A stretch of 48,498 bases of DNA from an uncultured Granulosicoccaceae bacterium (GTDB taxonomy: Bacteria > Pseudomonadota > Gammaproteobacteria > Granulosicoccales > Granulosicoccaceae): positions 1-48,498 of the forward strand of contig CALLMF010000051.1 of assembly GCA_938006335.1 (NCBI GenBank), given 5' to 3'. Both the position numbers and the translations under genes were made by a program. The notes beneath the pieces were generated by a model. The model saw nothing but the letters and a program-made list of their open reading frames with translations. It was not told where the DNA came from and made no database searches. This document shows, piece after piece, positions 26,545 to 36,214 of this stretch. Each line of letters starts with the position of its first letter. The stretch's first letter is position 1.

Positions 26545-26647
26545 CGCGGGTCGGTAATCGTGTTGGCGGCTGCGTGGGTGAGCCCACCCCTATCGTACCT
26601 TCGCAGAAGATCAGACCGCCGGGACAATGCCCCTTTTCCGAAGGCGC

Positions 26648-27958
26648 TCATCTTTCGTCTGTGACGCTTACCACGTAATCGTTAGGCTCACCCTGCCCCC
26701 CCCAGTCCGATGTAAATACCATCTGCCTGCCGGATGGACTAAAGGATACCTGTGCCTGAGATTCATAAGCCTCACTCAAGGAGAAGTGTCGCCCCCAGGA
26801 TTCATAGACAGACAGCCCGCGCCTGCCCAGCCCGAGGCGCTCTCGGCCCCAGTCGTACAGTGACGTCTTTCTGCCGACCTTGAAAGCGCCCAAGGCTCCA
26901 TCGTAAGACGATAGTGCGCACCATCCCGGTCTCTGATTTGCCCGGCACGATACATGTCCGTAGCCGACCGGTTCAGATCGGGAGCCGATGCCAAGCGTCA
27001 CAGCCTCACCGGTCTGCACATCGACGAACCAGAGACGATTCCATTCCATCATGACCATGACATCGTTTCCCTCATCATCCAGACCGAGGTCTCCGTGCGC
27101 ACGTTCCTCAGACAGCAGAAACTCATCATCAAACGCGGGCCCGAACCGCACCAGACTGGTCGGAAGATCACTCTCGTGATCGTTATTCTCGATGACTATC
27201 CACTCACCAGACACCGTGTAGGAAGCCCAGTTGTAGTTTGCAGCAGCCTCATGCCTGCCAAGCACTTGCCCTGAATCGACGTCCAAAGACAGCAGTGTCC
27301 AGTGATTCGCCGTCGAAGCGTCAGTCTTACAGCTGAGAACCACACGCGATCCAGACATGGAGACGCTGCCTTCCCCGTTACCGATCGTACAATGCGAGAA
27401 CTCCTCCGTCCGAAAGAGGGTCGTCCACTCAAGAGTCTCGATATCGAATCGGCCGAACTCGCTACCTGACGCTTCATCCTCGCCGATGATGTTGTTTCGC
27501 ACAGCAAACATCTGATCGGAATCAGAGGCAGACCAGTGCCTCTCACTTGATGCACGTAATTTCTCTTCAAGAAGTACAGGCCGGCCGTGGCTATCAACAA
27601 TGCCGCCACCCAAGTCCAGTAGCGTCTCGTCCGCGTTCCATGCTTGTCGTCTGGAGTAACTATGCCGCGCTCCACGATCAGCACCAAACACTCCAGGTTT
27701 GGTCACTCGCCTATAGGTCAATCCCTGCAGGCCAGGCAACGCAAATGACTCGAGATAGTCCGGCACCTTTCCGGGCAAAACGTTCGGTAGATGATCTATC
27801 GAATGACCGCATCCAGCATCTTGTAGCTCAACGAGGCAGCCGAGCTCATCAGCTTTTCCTGTAACCGGCGGCATAACTCCAAGCAGAGCCAAAAGCACAA
27901 ACAACTGTCTGGGCTGCGGCCATGCTGCGAATCCTGTATGCGCAGTATTGCTTGTCAT
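26648..27958 (-). CDS. Exported beta-propeller-like protein, paralogue A (soluble)
   Basis: 436 residues from ATG 27958 (ATGA overlap with paralogue B; the longer frame to 28009 is not needed). N-terminal signal LFVLLALLGVMPPVTG without a lipobox, so secreted or periplasmic. The core of about 340 residues is shared with the next two genes: [31 protein letters not shown] with a second Cys 13 residues on, NYNWASYTVSGEWIVIENN, AHGDLGLDDEGNDVMVMM, GYGHVSCRANQRPGWC, and a last repeat SPSGRQMVFTSDW typical of TolB/PD40-like propeller blades. Four cysteines are conserved in all three. Function unknown; the gene is followed 103 bases later by wzy in the same direction. Confidence 0.8.
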   Translation of the reverse strand: MTSNTAHTGFAAWPQPRQLFVLLALLGVMPPVTGKADELGCLVELQDAGCGHSIDHLPNVLPGKVPDYLESFALPGLQGLTYRRVTKPGVFGADRGARHSYSRRQAWNADETLLDLGGGIVDSHGRPVLLEEKLRASSERHWSASDSDQMFAVRNNIIGEDEASGSEFGRFDIETLEWTTLFRTEEFSHCTIGNGEGSVSMSGSRVVLSCKTDASTANHWTLLSLDVDSGQVLGRHEAAANYNWASYTVSGEWIVIENNDHESDLPTSLVRFGPAFDDEFLLSEERAHGDLGLDDEGNDVMVMMEWNRLWFVDVQTGEAVTLGIGSRSEPVGYGHVSCRANQRPGWCALSSYDGALGAFKVGRKTSLYDWGRERLGLGRRGLSVYESWGRHFSLSEAYESQAQVSFSPSGRQMVFTSDWGGQGEPNDYVVSVTDER

Positions 27959-29574
27959 TCTAGCACTCGCTCTAGGACATAGGCGGCAATTTCCCCAGTA
28001 CCGTACCAATCTGACGCAAATACAACCGCTGCACCGCTGGGACTGGAACTGGCGCGTGCTGTTGCCTCGTAGGATCGCCCCGACGCGCGATGGAATCCCA
28101 GAAATTCTGCGACGCCCGATCCGCGCGACGCGTCCTGGCCATCCGAATCGATGAATGGTGGCCCCCCTTGCGGATCACGTGCAATCTGTACTGCCGCCAG
28201 GCGTGAACCACCATAGGTCGAGATGTAGCACCACCCGGGGCGGCGTATGTTCCGGCACGAAACGTGTCCTCCACCCAATGAGCCAAGGGCTTCAATCGGT
28301 GGCAGCACAACCTTATCACCGTCCGCTATGCGGATATAACCGACGTAGTCTGGGCTCAACATAACGAATACGTCCGAACCGGCCGCATCGATACCGAGAT
28401 CACCGTGATACCGCACCGTTGACAGAACATGACAGTCAGTCAGACTTGCAGTACAGCGAACGAGTTCTTCGCCTGCTGCGCTACCGACCTCATTATTTTC
28501 GATCAGGACCCATTGGCCTGAAGCCGTGAACGATGCCCAGTTAAAGTCAGATCTAGCATCGAGCTGTCCCAATATCACATCAGACTGCACTTCGTAAGCA
28601 ATGAGCGTTGCAGGACCACCGAGCTCGCGCCTACAGACGACAAGCAGTCTTTCGTCGTCATCGCTCAGGGTGCCCTCCCCGTCACCGAAGGAACAGGCAG
28701 CGAAGTCATCGAATCGGCGTCGTGTCACGAATCCCTCGCTGTGAACATCGTAGTAACCGAGCACTGTCGGCAGCGGATCCGACGCGATCGCAACCATCAA
28801 CGACGGATTGGTATTAGTCCACAGTCTCGCGCTTGAAACCGGAATCTCTGATCCGCGCAATTCATACGTGTTGGCGTCGACAATGCGACCACCGATATCG
28901 AGCAGACTTTCGTCCGCGTTGAACACAGGCCGCCGCGAATAGGCATGCGTTCCGGCCCCATCCTGCAAACCAAAGACCGCGTTATCACTCACCCGGGTCA
29001 GTTTGGCACGGCCACCCGGTAGAAGCAGCGTTTCACGATAGCCAGGCTGCGATGTTCCGGACATGGTATCCCGGTCAGGGACTGTTACCGTCTCGCCAAG
29101 CAGCGTGGTAGGCGCGGGCGCAATGAAATCCGGGTCGATCGGCAACGGTTGTACGGCATCCGGCACGTCGTTCTCAGATTCGGCCGCGTCTTGTGACACA
29201 CCCGACTCTTGTGACACACCCGACTCTTGTGACACACCCGACTCTTGTGACACACCCGACTCTTGCGATACACCCGACTCTTGCGATACACCCGACTCTT
29301 GTGACGCACCCGACTCTTGTGACGCACCCGACTCTTGCGACACACCCGGCTCTTGTGAAGCACCCGATTCTTGTGAAGCACCCGACTCTTGTGAAGCACC
29401 CGACTCTTGTGAGGCACCCGAAGGCGCACGGGGCATCTGATCGCTACCGGAGCAGCCCGCCAGCCAAGTCGCAAGCATCGCCGCCAAAAGACATCGCTGC
29501 CACTGTTTGGGGCTCTCGATTGCATCGCACGCAGCAAGGCAGCTGCCTCGAAACGTCTGCGCAAACAATGTCAT
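27955..29574 (-). CDS. Exported beta-propeller-like lipoprotein, paralogue B (GxSQES stalk)
   Basis: 539 residues from ATG 29574, which places the lipoprotein signal (LLAAMLATWLAGC, lipobox LAGC, Cys about 41) after a rather long n-region; an upstream TTG at 29634 is the alternative. Next comes a stalk of 13 hexapeptide units of pattern G-(A/V)-S-Q-E-S, then the same propeller-like core as in A and C: HAYSRRPVFNADESLLDIGG, CSFGDGEGTLS, FNWASFTASGQWVLIENN, YHGDLGIDAAGSDVFVML, GGGHVSCRNIRRPGWC and SPSGAAVVFASDW. It carries two extra cysteines (VRCTASLTDC). Probably a membrane-anchored periplasmic or surface protein acting with the EPS; the ligand is unknown. Confidence 0.8.
   Translation of the reverse strand: MTLFAQTFRGSCLAACDAIESPKQWQRCLLAAMLATWLAGCSGSDQMPRAPSGASQESGASQESGASQESGASQEPGVSQESGASQESGASQESGVSQESGVSQESGVSQESGVSQESGVSQESGVSQDAAESENDVPDAVQPLPIDPDFIAPAPTTLLGETVTVPDRDTMSGTSQPGYRETLLLPGGRAKLTRVSDNAVFGLQDGAGTHAYSRRPVFNADESLLDIGGRIVDANTYELRGSEIPVSSARLWTNTNPSLMVAIASDPLPTVLGYYDVHSEGFVTRRRFDDFAACSFGDGEGTLSDDDERLLVVCRRELGGPATLIAYEVQSDVILGQLDARSDFNWASFTASGQWVLIENNEVGSAAGEELVRCTASLTDCHVLSTVRYHGDLGIDAAGSDVFVMLSPDYVGYIRIADGDKVVLPPIEALGSLGGGHVSCRNIRRPGWCYISTYGGSRLAAVQIARDPQGGPPFIDSDGQDASRGSGVAEFLGFHRASGRSYEATARASSSPSGAAVVFASDWYGTGEIAAYVLERVLE
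29188..29418 (-). repeat. Tandem 18-base repeat encoding GxSQES stalk, 13 units
   Basis: Twelve full 18-base units and one 15-base terminal unit, 231 bases in all, inside paralogue B. Codon variants group in blocks (GTGTCA, GTATCG, GCGTCA and GCTTCA forms), which points to block duplications. All units keep the reading frame, so copy-number change alters stalk length without a frameshift. It is not a CRISPR array: there are no spacers. Confidence 0.95.
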
Positions 29575-29686
29575 TAAAGAGCCCGGCCAGCCTAGCGATG
29601 CGCCGACGATAGGCAAAATGAACAGAGATGACAAGCGCCCCTGCGACAGCTACGCGCCTCATGCCCACACGGACTATCAGTTATGC

Positions 29687-31333
<1,647 letters not shown>

Positions 31334-31450
31334 GCCGTACCCGGTTCATGGTTCGCTTACCGGGTTATCGGGTCGCCCAGCGCAGGCTTTACCAGCTTGA
31401 CCATTACAAGGGACACACCGCAAGCAAGCTGTACTCAAGCGGCCTGCGTA

Positions 31451-31479
31451 TTGACCGCTTACAGGACCAGGCATTTAAA
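31451..31479 (+). promoter_or_regulatory. Candidate sigma-70 promoter for secreted protein gene
   Basis: TTGACC (31451-31456) and TTTAAA (31474-31479) are spaced by exactly 17 bases in the divergent region between paralogue C and the next gene. The predicted transcript start would be only about 9 bases before the ATG at 31495, leaving no room for a normal ribosome binding site, so either the mRNA is nearly leaderless or the match is fortuitous. Confidence 0.35.
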
Positions 31480-31494
31480 CAGATCTTCCTAGCG

Positions 31495-32289
31495 ATGAGT
31501 CTTTTCACGAACTTGCTGCGGCGAGTGCACCAATACCACGCTCTGCCTAACTCCGTGGCGTGTATCGCCGCCGTCGTCGTCACTCATGTCATGATCGGCA
31601 GCGCTGGTGCTCAGGACGATTCCGCAGCTACCCTCGAATTCGTGACCGCTGAAGATGCGGCCCAGCTCGCTTCACTGTTAACCACTGGCCACAACCTGAG
31701 TGACGGGCAAAGCTACTGGAGCTGCACCACGGGCTCGGATACGCAACCATTCTGGATTCGAATATTTGCGGACGAGACCGCATTCATCGCTGAAACACCC
31801 AGCCGCTGGCGAGTACTGGATTCCGAAACAGCGCAGTTTTCTACCGAGAAAGGCCAGAGCATCATCAAAGACGTGGCGTTTTCCGATCAGAGAGTGCCCT
31901 TTGACACCTTCCGTAGCAGCGAAGCAGACGGCGCAGTCACTCTATGCAATTGGCAGGGCAAGTCCCGTTACTCGGAACTCAGCGACCTCCTGGAAGATGA
32001 GCAGACTGATGCGTTGAGCGCGTTCGTGACTGCCGGGAGTGAGCAGGCGTGGAATTGTGAGGTGACCTCAGTCGAAGGGTATGTCTCTTCCGAGCAGTTC
32101 ACATTCGCGACCGGCGGAGATGGAGTCACCTCGAACAGCGACATGTTCTGGTACTTCGACGAAGACAGCATGCTTCTCCTTCGTGAGCCGGATAGCTTGC
32201 GAATAGTTTACGACTTCCGCATTGATTCCATGGGGGGGCGCTTCGAGGGCCGCGAACGAGACAGCTCGCTAAGCTGCATACAGATTTGA
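31495..32289 (+). CDS. Secreted protein with internal duplication, unknown function
   Basis: 264 residues from ATG 31495; the open frame extends upstream but the signal peptide starts here (hydrophobic VACIAAVVVTHVMIGSAGA, probable cleavage before QDD). The mature part looks like two similar halves. Each begins with a helix of pattern A-x2-L-x2-L-x-T-x-G, then W-x-C (WSC, WNC), aromatic-rich strands (FWIRIF, FWYFDED), and ends with a hydrophobic-Cys (TLCNW, LSCIQ). Two disulfides, one per half, are likely. I recognise no family. It is divergent from the propeller paralogues and sits upstream of the initiating transferase gene, so an envelope role with the EPS is plausible but unproven. Confidence 0.65.
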   Translation: MSLFTNLLRRVHQYHALPNSVACIAAVVVTHVMIGSAGAQDDSAATLEFVTAEDAAQLASLLTTGHNLSDGQSYWSCTTGSDTQPFWIRIFADETAFIAETPSRWRVLDSETAQFSTEKGQSIIKDVAFSDQRVPFDTFRSSEADGAVTLCNWQGKSRYSELSDLLEDEQTDALSAFVTAGSEQAWNCEVTSVEGYVSSEQFTFATGGDGVTSNSDMFWYFDEDSMLLLREPDSLRIVYDFRIDSMGGRFEGRERDSSLSCIQI

Positions 32290-32414
32290 GGCTGAGGGTT
32301 CAATGCCCGTAATACCGCAGGCCGGCTTGATAATCGGAACTTAGGACACACAGCGGGTAGCTATAGCGCGCTATCCTTATCGAACTCATTCGGTAACCAT
32401 CAAGCCTTATAGTC

Positions 32415-33524
32415 ATGGACCTGCGGACCGCCCTTGGGTTGGTGGAAGAAATGCTGTACCGCGGCATTTATGTGGTGATGCCGCTTCTCATCTGCATGAA
32501 TGTGGTACTGGTACTTGACAAGGCGGCTCCGGGGCTAGGACTGCTTGACAAGCCGTCGCAGCGAAAGCGGCATCGGTCGAACGTCCCGCTGGTTGGTGGT
32601 CCTGCGATATTCATCGCGGTTTCGCTTTCAGCCGTACTGCTAGCGTCGCACCGGCCGGTCGCGGTGTTTCTGACCTTGGGCGCGGTGCTTGTGGCGCTCG
32701 GTATTGCCGACGACAGATTCGACCTCCCCGCTTGGTTCAGACTGCTGGTGCAGGCATCGGTGGCGACACTGATGCTGGTATTCGGTGATGTGCAAATAGG
32801 CCATCTTGGCAACCTGTTCGGCTTCGGTCCAATCGAGCTGCACGGTATGTTCGCCGCTGTCTTTACCGTCGTTTGCACGATCGGTGTTATCAATTCGATA
32901 AACATGATCGACGGGGTGGATGGTCTGGCAGGGTCGATCCTGCTGATCAGCTTTACCGCAATGGCCTACTTGTCGCTGCAAGCGGACAATGCCGTCGGTT
33001 CACGAATGCTAGCGATCTTCAACGGTGCACTGCTGGGGTTTCTTTGTTTTAACGCGCGCGTGTTCGTCAAGCAGGCCCGTATTTTCATGGGCGATTCCGG
33101 CAGCATGCTGATGGGTTTGATCCTCGCTTGGTTCCTGATCGCCATGTCCCAGGGTGTCGTTGCTCCACTGGACCCGGCAAGCAGTTCGCGCGTTGCATTG
33201 TCCGCTGTGTCCGCCGGCTGGATATTCGGGCTGCCTCTACTGGACACCGTCGCAGTCGTTCTGGGGAGGCTTCAGGCTCGTCGCTCACCCTTTGCTGCCG
33301 GGCGTGACCACTTGCACCACCGTTTACTGGATCAGGGATTCAGCGTCAACAAGACGGTGTCGATTATGCTGGGCTGCCACCTGTTGCTCGTGCTTGTCGG
33401 CTTGCTTGGCAACTTGCGGCCAGCGCTGGAGCCCTTCATGTTCTGGGGATTTGTACTACTCACCTGTGCGCATGCAATCGTGACACCCAGACTCGTACCT
33501 GGGGACCCGCGCCCTGACGTCTGA
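32415..33524 (+). CDS. wecA: WecA/MraY-family undecaprenyl-phosphate sugar-phosphate transferase
   Basis: Polyprenyl-phosphate N-acetylhexosamine-1-phosphate transferase that starts repeat-unit synthesis on undecaprenyl phosphate. 369 residues, about 11 membrane segments. Family motifs: LVGGPAIF, Asp-Asp pair ADDRFDLP (99-104), NMIDGVDGLAG (163-173), IFMGDSGSMLMG (Asp227) and the carbohydrate-recognition motif HLHHRL (299-304). The H-x-H-H-R form is that of bacterial WecA-type enzymes using UDP-GlcNAc or a similar sugar, not MraY. It is the only initiating transferase in the window, so the symbol means WecA-type. It converges on the next GT gene with a 13-base gap. Confidence 0.93.
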   Translation: MDLRTALGLVEEMLYRGIYVVMPLLICMNVVLVLDKAAPGLGLLDKPSQRKRHRSNVPLVGGPAIFIAVSLSAVLLASHRPVAVFLTLGAVLVALGIADDRFDLPAWFRLLVQASVATLMLVFGDVQIGHLGNLFGFGPIELHGMFAAVFTVVCTIGVINSINMIDGVDGLAGSILLISFTAMAYLSLQADNAVGSRMLAIFNGALLGFLCFNARVFVKQARIFMGDSGSMLMGLILAWFLIAMSQGVVAPLDPASSSRVALSAVSAGWIFGLPLLDTVAVVLGRLQARRSPFAAGRDHLHHRLLDQGFSVNKTVSIMLGCHLLLVLVGLLGNLRPALEPFMFWGFVLLTCAHAIVTPRLVPGDPRPDV

Positions 33525-33537
33525 GCATTGGGTGGCG

Positions 33538-34680
33538 CTAGGCGCATGATTCATGACCCAGCAGCTCGGCATACATGGCCAGATGCTGGTCAACAATTGC
33601 ACCCACTTGCATATGCGCTTCGACCAGTTTGCGCCCTGCCTCACCCATCTGGCGCCGTCGCTCCGGATCAAGCAGGAGTGTGCAGACCGCGTCCGCCAGC
33701 GCCTCCGGATCGCGTACAGGCACTGTCAACCCGGTAACACCTGGTTCAATTGCGTCACGGCAGCCAGGGACATCCGTCGTGACAACCACTCGGGAGGCAG
33801 CGCCTGCCTCGACAAGAGATCGAGGTAACCCTTCTCTATGAGAGGGCAACACCACGATAGCAGATGAAGCCAGTAGTTCGGGTATGTCCGAGCGCTGCCC
33901 CAACAGCGTCACGGATGGCTCGGCAGCAAGACGGTCCAGCTCAAGCGCAGAAAATGCGTGAGGGTGCCCTTTCGCGACATCGCCGCCTGCAATGTCAAAA
34001 CGAGCCTGCATCCCTCTTTGACGCACAATCCTTGCGGCCTCTACAAAGTCATCGATGCCCTTGGTCTTCAACAGCCGTGCAGTCAGCAATACTCGCGGCG
34101 TGCCTTCGGGTTCGGCCACCTGCGGGTACATGGCCATGTCTACACCGGAACCTCGCACAAGGCGAGTTTGTAGACCATCTGAACGCAAACGGGACTTGAC
34201 CGCAGCCTCATCATCCCTGTTCTGAAACACCAGTATTGCATTTCGATGACCCGTAGCGAACCGGTAAACTGGTTGGAGGGCCCTGCGCACGAACTGTCCT
34301 AGCGCACCATGATCGGACTCGAACGCCGTACCCAACCCCGAAACGGCGTACAGACAAGCCGGCACGCCTAGCAGGCGAGCCAGGGCGCCGCCGTACAGCA
34401 CTGGTTTGATTGTGATCAGATGTAGGATGTCGGGTTTTTCGCGCCGTATGATGGCGGCAAGATTGATCACCGAGGAGAATTCACCCCATGGGGTCTGCCC
34501 TCTCGGCTCTACCGCCCACGGAACAAAGCGCGCGCCCACACTCTCGATCTCTGGAACTGACGCGTCTGTTCGGGCGGCTACAACAGCTTCATGACCCGCG
34601 TCGACTACGGCGCGCGCAATGGCGACCCGGTGAGACGCAAAAAACCAAGCATCATTGGTGACGAACAGGATTCTGGCCAT
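33538..34680 (-). CDS. Glycosyltransferase, GT4 family
   Basis: 380 residues from ATG 34680 (the frame continues to 34710 but ARILFVTNDAWFFASHR is the usual family start). Acceptor half has HLITIKPVLYGG and YAVSGLGTAF, donor half has VLLTARLLKTKGIDDFVEAA and the E-x7-E motif in REGLPRSLVEAGAAS. The N-terminal form resembles PglA/CapM/RfaB-like enzymes that often add the second sugar after a WecA/PglC-type initiator, and it is the neighbour of the initiating transferase gene. Donor sugar not assignable. Confidence 0.9.
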   Translation of the reverse strand: MARILFVTNDAWFFASHRVAIARAVVDAGHEAVVAARTDASVPEIESVGARFVPWAVEPRGQTPWGEFSSVINLAAIIRREKPDILHLITIKPVLYGGALARLLGVPACLYAVSGLGTAFESDHGALGQFVRRALQPVYRFATGHRNAILVFQNRDDEAAVKSRLRSDGLQTRLVRGSGVDMAMYPQVAEPEGTPRVLLTARLLKTKGIDDFVEAARIVRQRGMQARFDIAGGDVAKGHPHAFSALELDRLAAEPSVTLLGQRSDIPELLASSAIVVLPSHREGLPRSLVEAGAASRVVVTTDVPGCRDAIEPGVTGLTVPVRDPEALADAVCTLLLDPERRRQMGEAGRKLVEAHMQVGAIVDQHLAMYAELLGHESCA

Positions 34681-35026
34681 GAACGGACGCAGCAGATTCA
34701 CGAGTGGCAAGCATAGCGCCCGGCGCCGACCTTATCAGCGATGGGGGCCGCGAGCATGCGGTCTGTATCCTCCCGGCGCCCAATTCACTCGGCGGCGTAT
34801 ACAGCAATTGGCTGCGCGCTGGTGTTCCTGCTGGGACATAGGATTCTGCTGAACAGGGGAGCCCCGCTCTCAGATGATCACCGCCGGTGCCCCTACCCCA
34901 CAACCACTTGGCAATTGTGCGGCAAGGCGCTCAAATCGGCCCGATTACCAGAACAGTTGATCTACGTTATGAGACACTCGCCGCGCCACGCAATAAGGGA
35001 ATTGTGATCGGAACAGAGTCTGTAAG
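34681..35026. other. Divergent intergenic region, GT4 / acyltransferase
   Basis: 346 bases between divergent starts. No gene is convincing; the short frames have no start signals or family sequence. It should hold both promoters, but I find no clear hexamer pair on either strand. Confidence 0.5.
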
Positions 35027-36163
35027 ATGACGTCAAAAATCATGAGGATTGAGGCTCTCCGAGGCCTTGTGTCGCTCTACATCGTACTGCACCACACTCT
35101 GCCGCATCACTACGTCTTAGGTGGGATCAACGTTGCCAATATCAACCGGCTTGGTCAGGAAGCAGTCATGCTTTTCTTTCTGCTGTCCGGGTTCGTTATC
35201 AGGCTGTCGTTTGAACATTCGTCGTCGAGTCGTTTCGCCGACTACTTTTCCAAAAGGTTTTATCGGATCTATGTACCGCTCGCAGTGGCGCTGGCAATTG
35301 GATACGGTGTTCGCTCGCTCGAGGCAGGCGCCCTGATCAACCCGCAGCTTGGCCTGCTCATTCAGAACCTGCTGATGTTGCAGGACTATGCGGATGTCAA
35401 ACCGAATGTGTGGGTACGAACCTACATGGACAACGATCCTCTGTGGTCCTTGTCCTACGAGTGGTGGTTCTACATGCTGTTCTTCCCTTTGACCACCTTC
35501 GTTGTCCGCGAGAGACTACGTGACAACATCGTGTTCGGTCTTGGTTTTCTCGCAGCGATTGCCTACATATGGCTACCGATATTTCCGGTTCGAGTGTTCT
35601 TGTACCTGAGCATCTGGTGGAGTGGTGTCTATATGGCGCAACTCTATATGCAAAACAGATTGGATAGCGTCACCCGACTCGCCAAACCGCTACTGGCGCT
35701 TACTCTGATCGCTAGCGCTCTGGCGTTCAATGTTCTGGACAAACTCCCCCACCTTGGCACGCGTAGTCCTGGGTTCTATCCATGGCTGGAACTACGGCAT
35801 GTGGTGTTCAGCATCACGGCCATACTCTTCGGCTTTTGCTGGTACCGACGTGGATTCCGGATACTGGACAGACTGATTCAACCATTTGTCCTGATCGCAC
35901 CGATTTCATACTCCTTGTACATCAGCCACGAGTATCTGTTCGCGGCGGCTGACATTCTCTTTGGCAAAGCTCACCCCGTTGCACTCTGGCTACTCGCTCT
36001 AGCTGCCACGCTAGCCATCTGCTACGTCATCGAAAGAATGATATATCCGGCAGTCGTACGGCGCCTTGTGAAGAGGCCGCAAGCCGTGAGCGCCATCGCT
36101 TTCACGGATCGCCTTGCGAGCCAAAGTGATGATCGCGGTGTGTGCGAGCGTCCTGCCTTGTAG
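35027..36163 (+). CDS. Acyltransferase 3 (OafA/NolL-type) membrane protein
   Basis: 378 residues, about ten membrane segments. Typical motifs: RIEALRGLVSLYIVLHH (the R-x10-H region), VMLFFLLSGFVIRLS, FYRIYVPL, and DPLWSLSYEWWFYMLF. These enzymes O-acylate (usually O-acetylate) surface glycans using cytoplasmic acyl-CoA. There is no SGNH domain. Start ATG 35027, with a second in-frame ATG five codons on that is also possible. It most likely O-acetylates the EPS repeat unit and converges with the second asnB. Confidence 0.9.
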   Translation: MTSKIMRIEALRGLVSLYIVLHHTLPHHYVLGGINVANINRLGQEAVMLFFLLSGFVIRLSFEHSSSSRFADYFSKRFYRIYVPLAVALAIGYGVRSLEAGALINPQLGLLIQNLLMLQDYADVKPNVWVRTYMDNDPLWSLSYEWWFYMLFFPLTTFVVRERLRDNIVFGLGFLAAIAYIWLPIFPVRVFLYLSIWWSGVYMAQLYMQNRLDSVTRLAKPLLALTLIASALAFNVLDKLPHLGTRSPGFYPWLELRHVVFSITAILFGFCWYRRGFRILDRLIQPFVLIAPISYSLYISHEYLFAAADILFGKAHPVALWLLALAATLAICYVIERMIYPAVVRRLVKRPQAVSAIAFTDRLASQSDDRGVCERPAL

Positions 36164-36214
36164 TGCCCCTATTTGAGTTCAGCTGCCCCGCGCTGATACC
36201 GGAACACGGCTGGC

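Noticed and set aside
29188..29418. CRISPR array
   Set aside because: Units are contiguous 18-mers without spacers and stay in a coding frame.
29193..29612. Rightward frame of THPTLV-like repeats
   Set aside because: Shadow of the GxSQES repeat in paralogue B.
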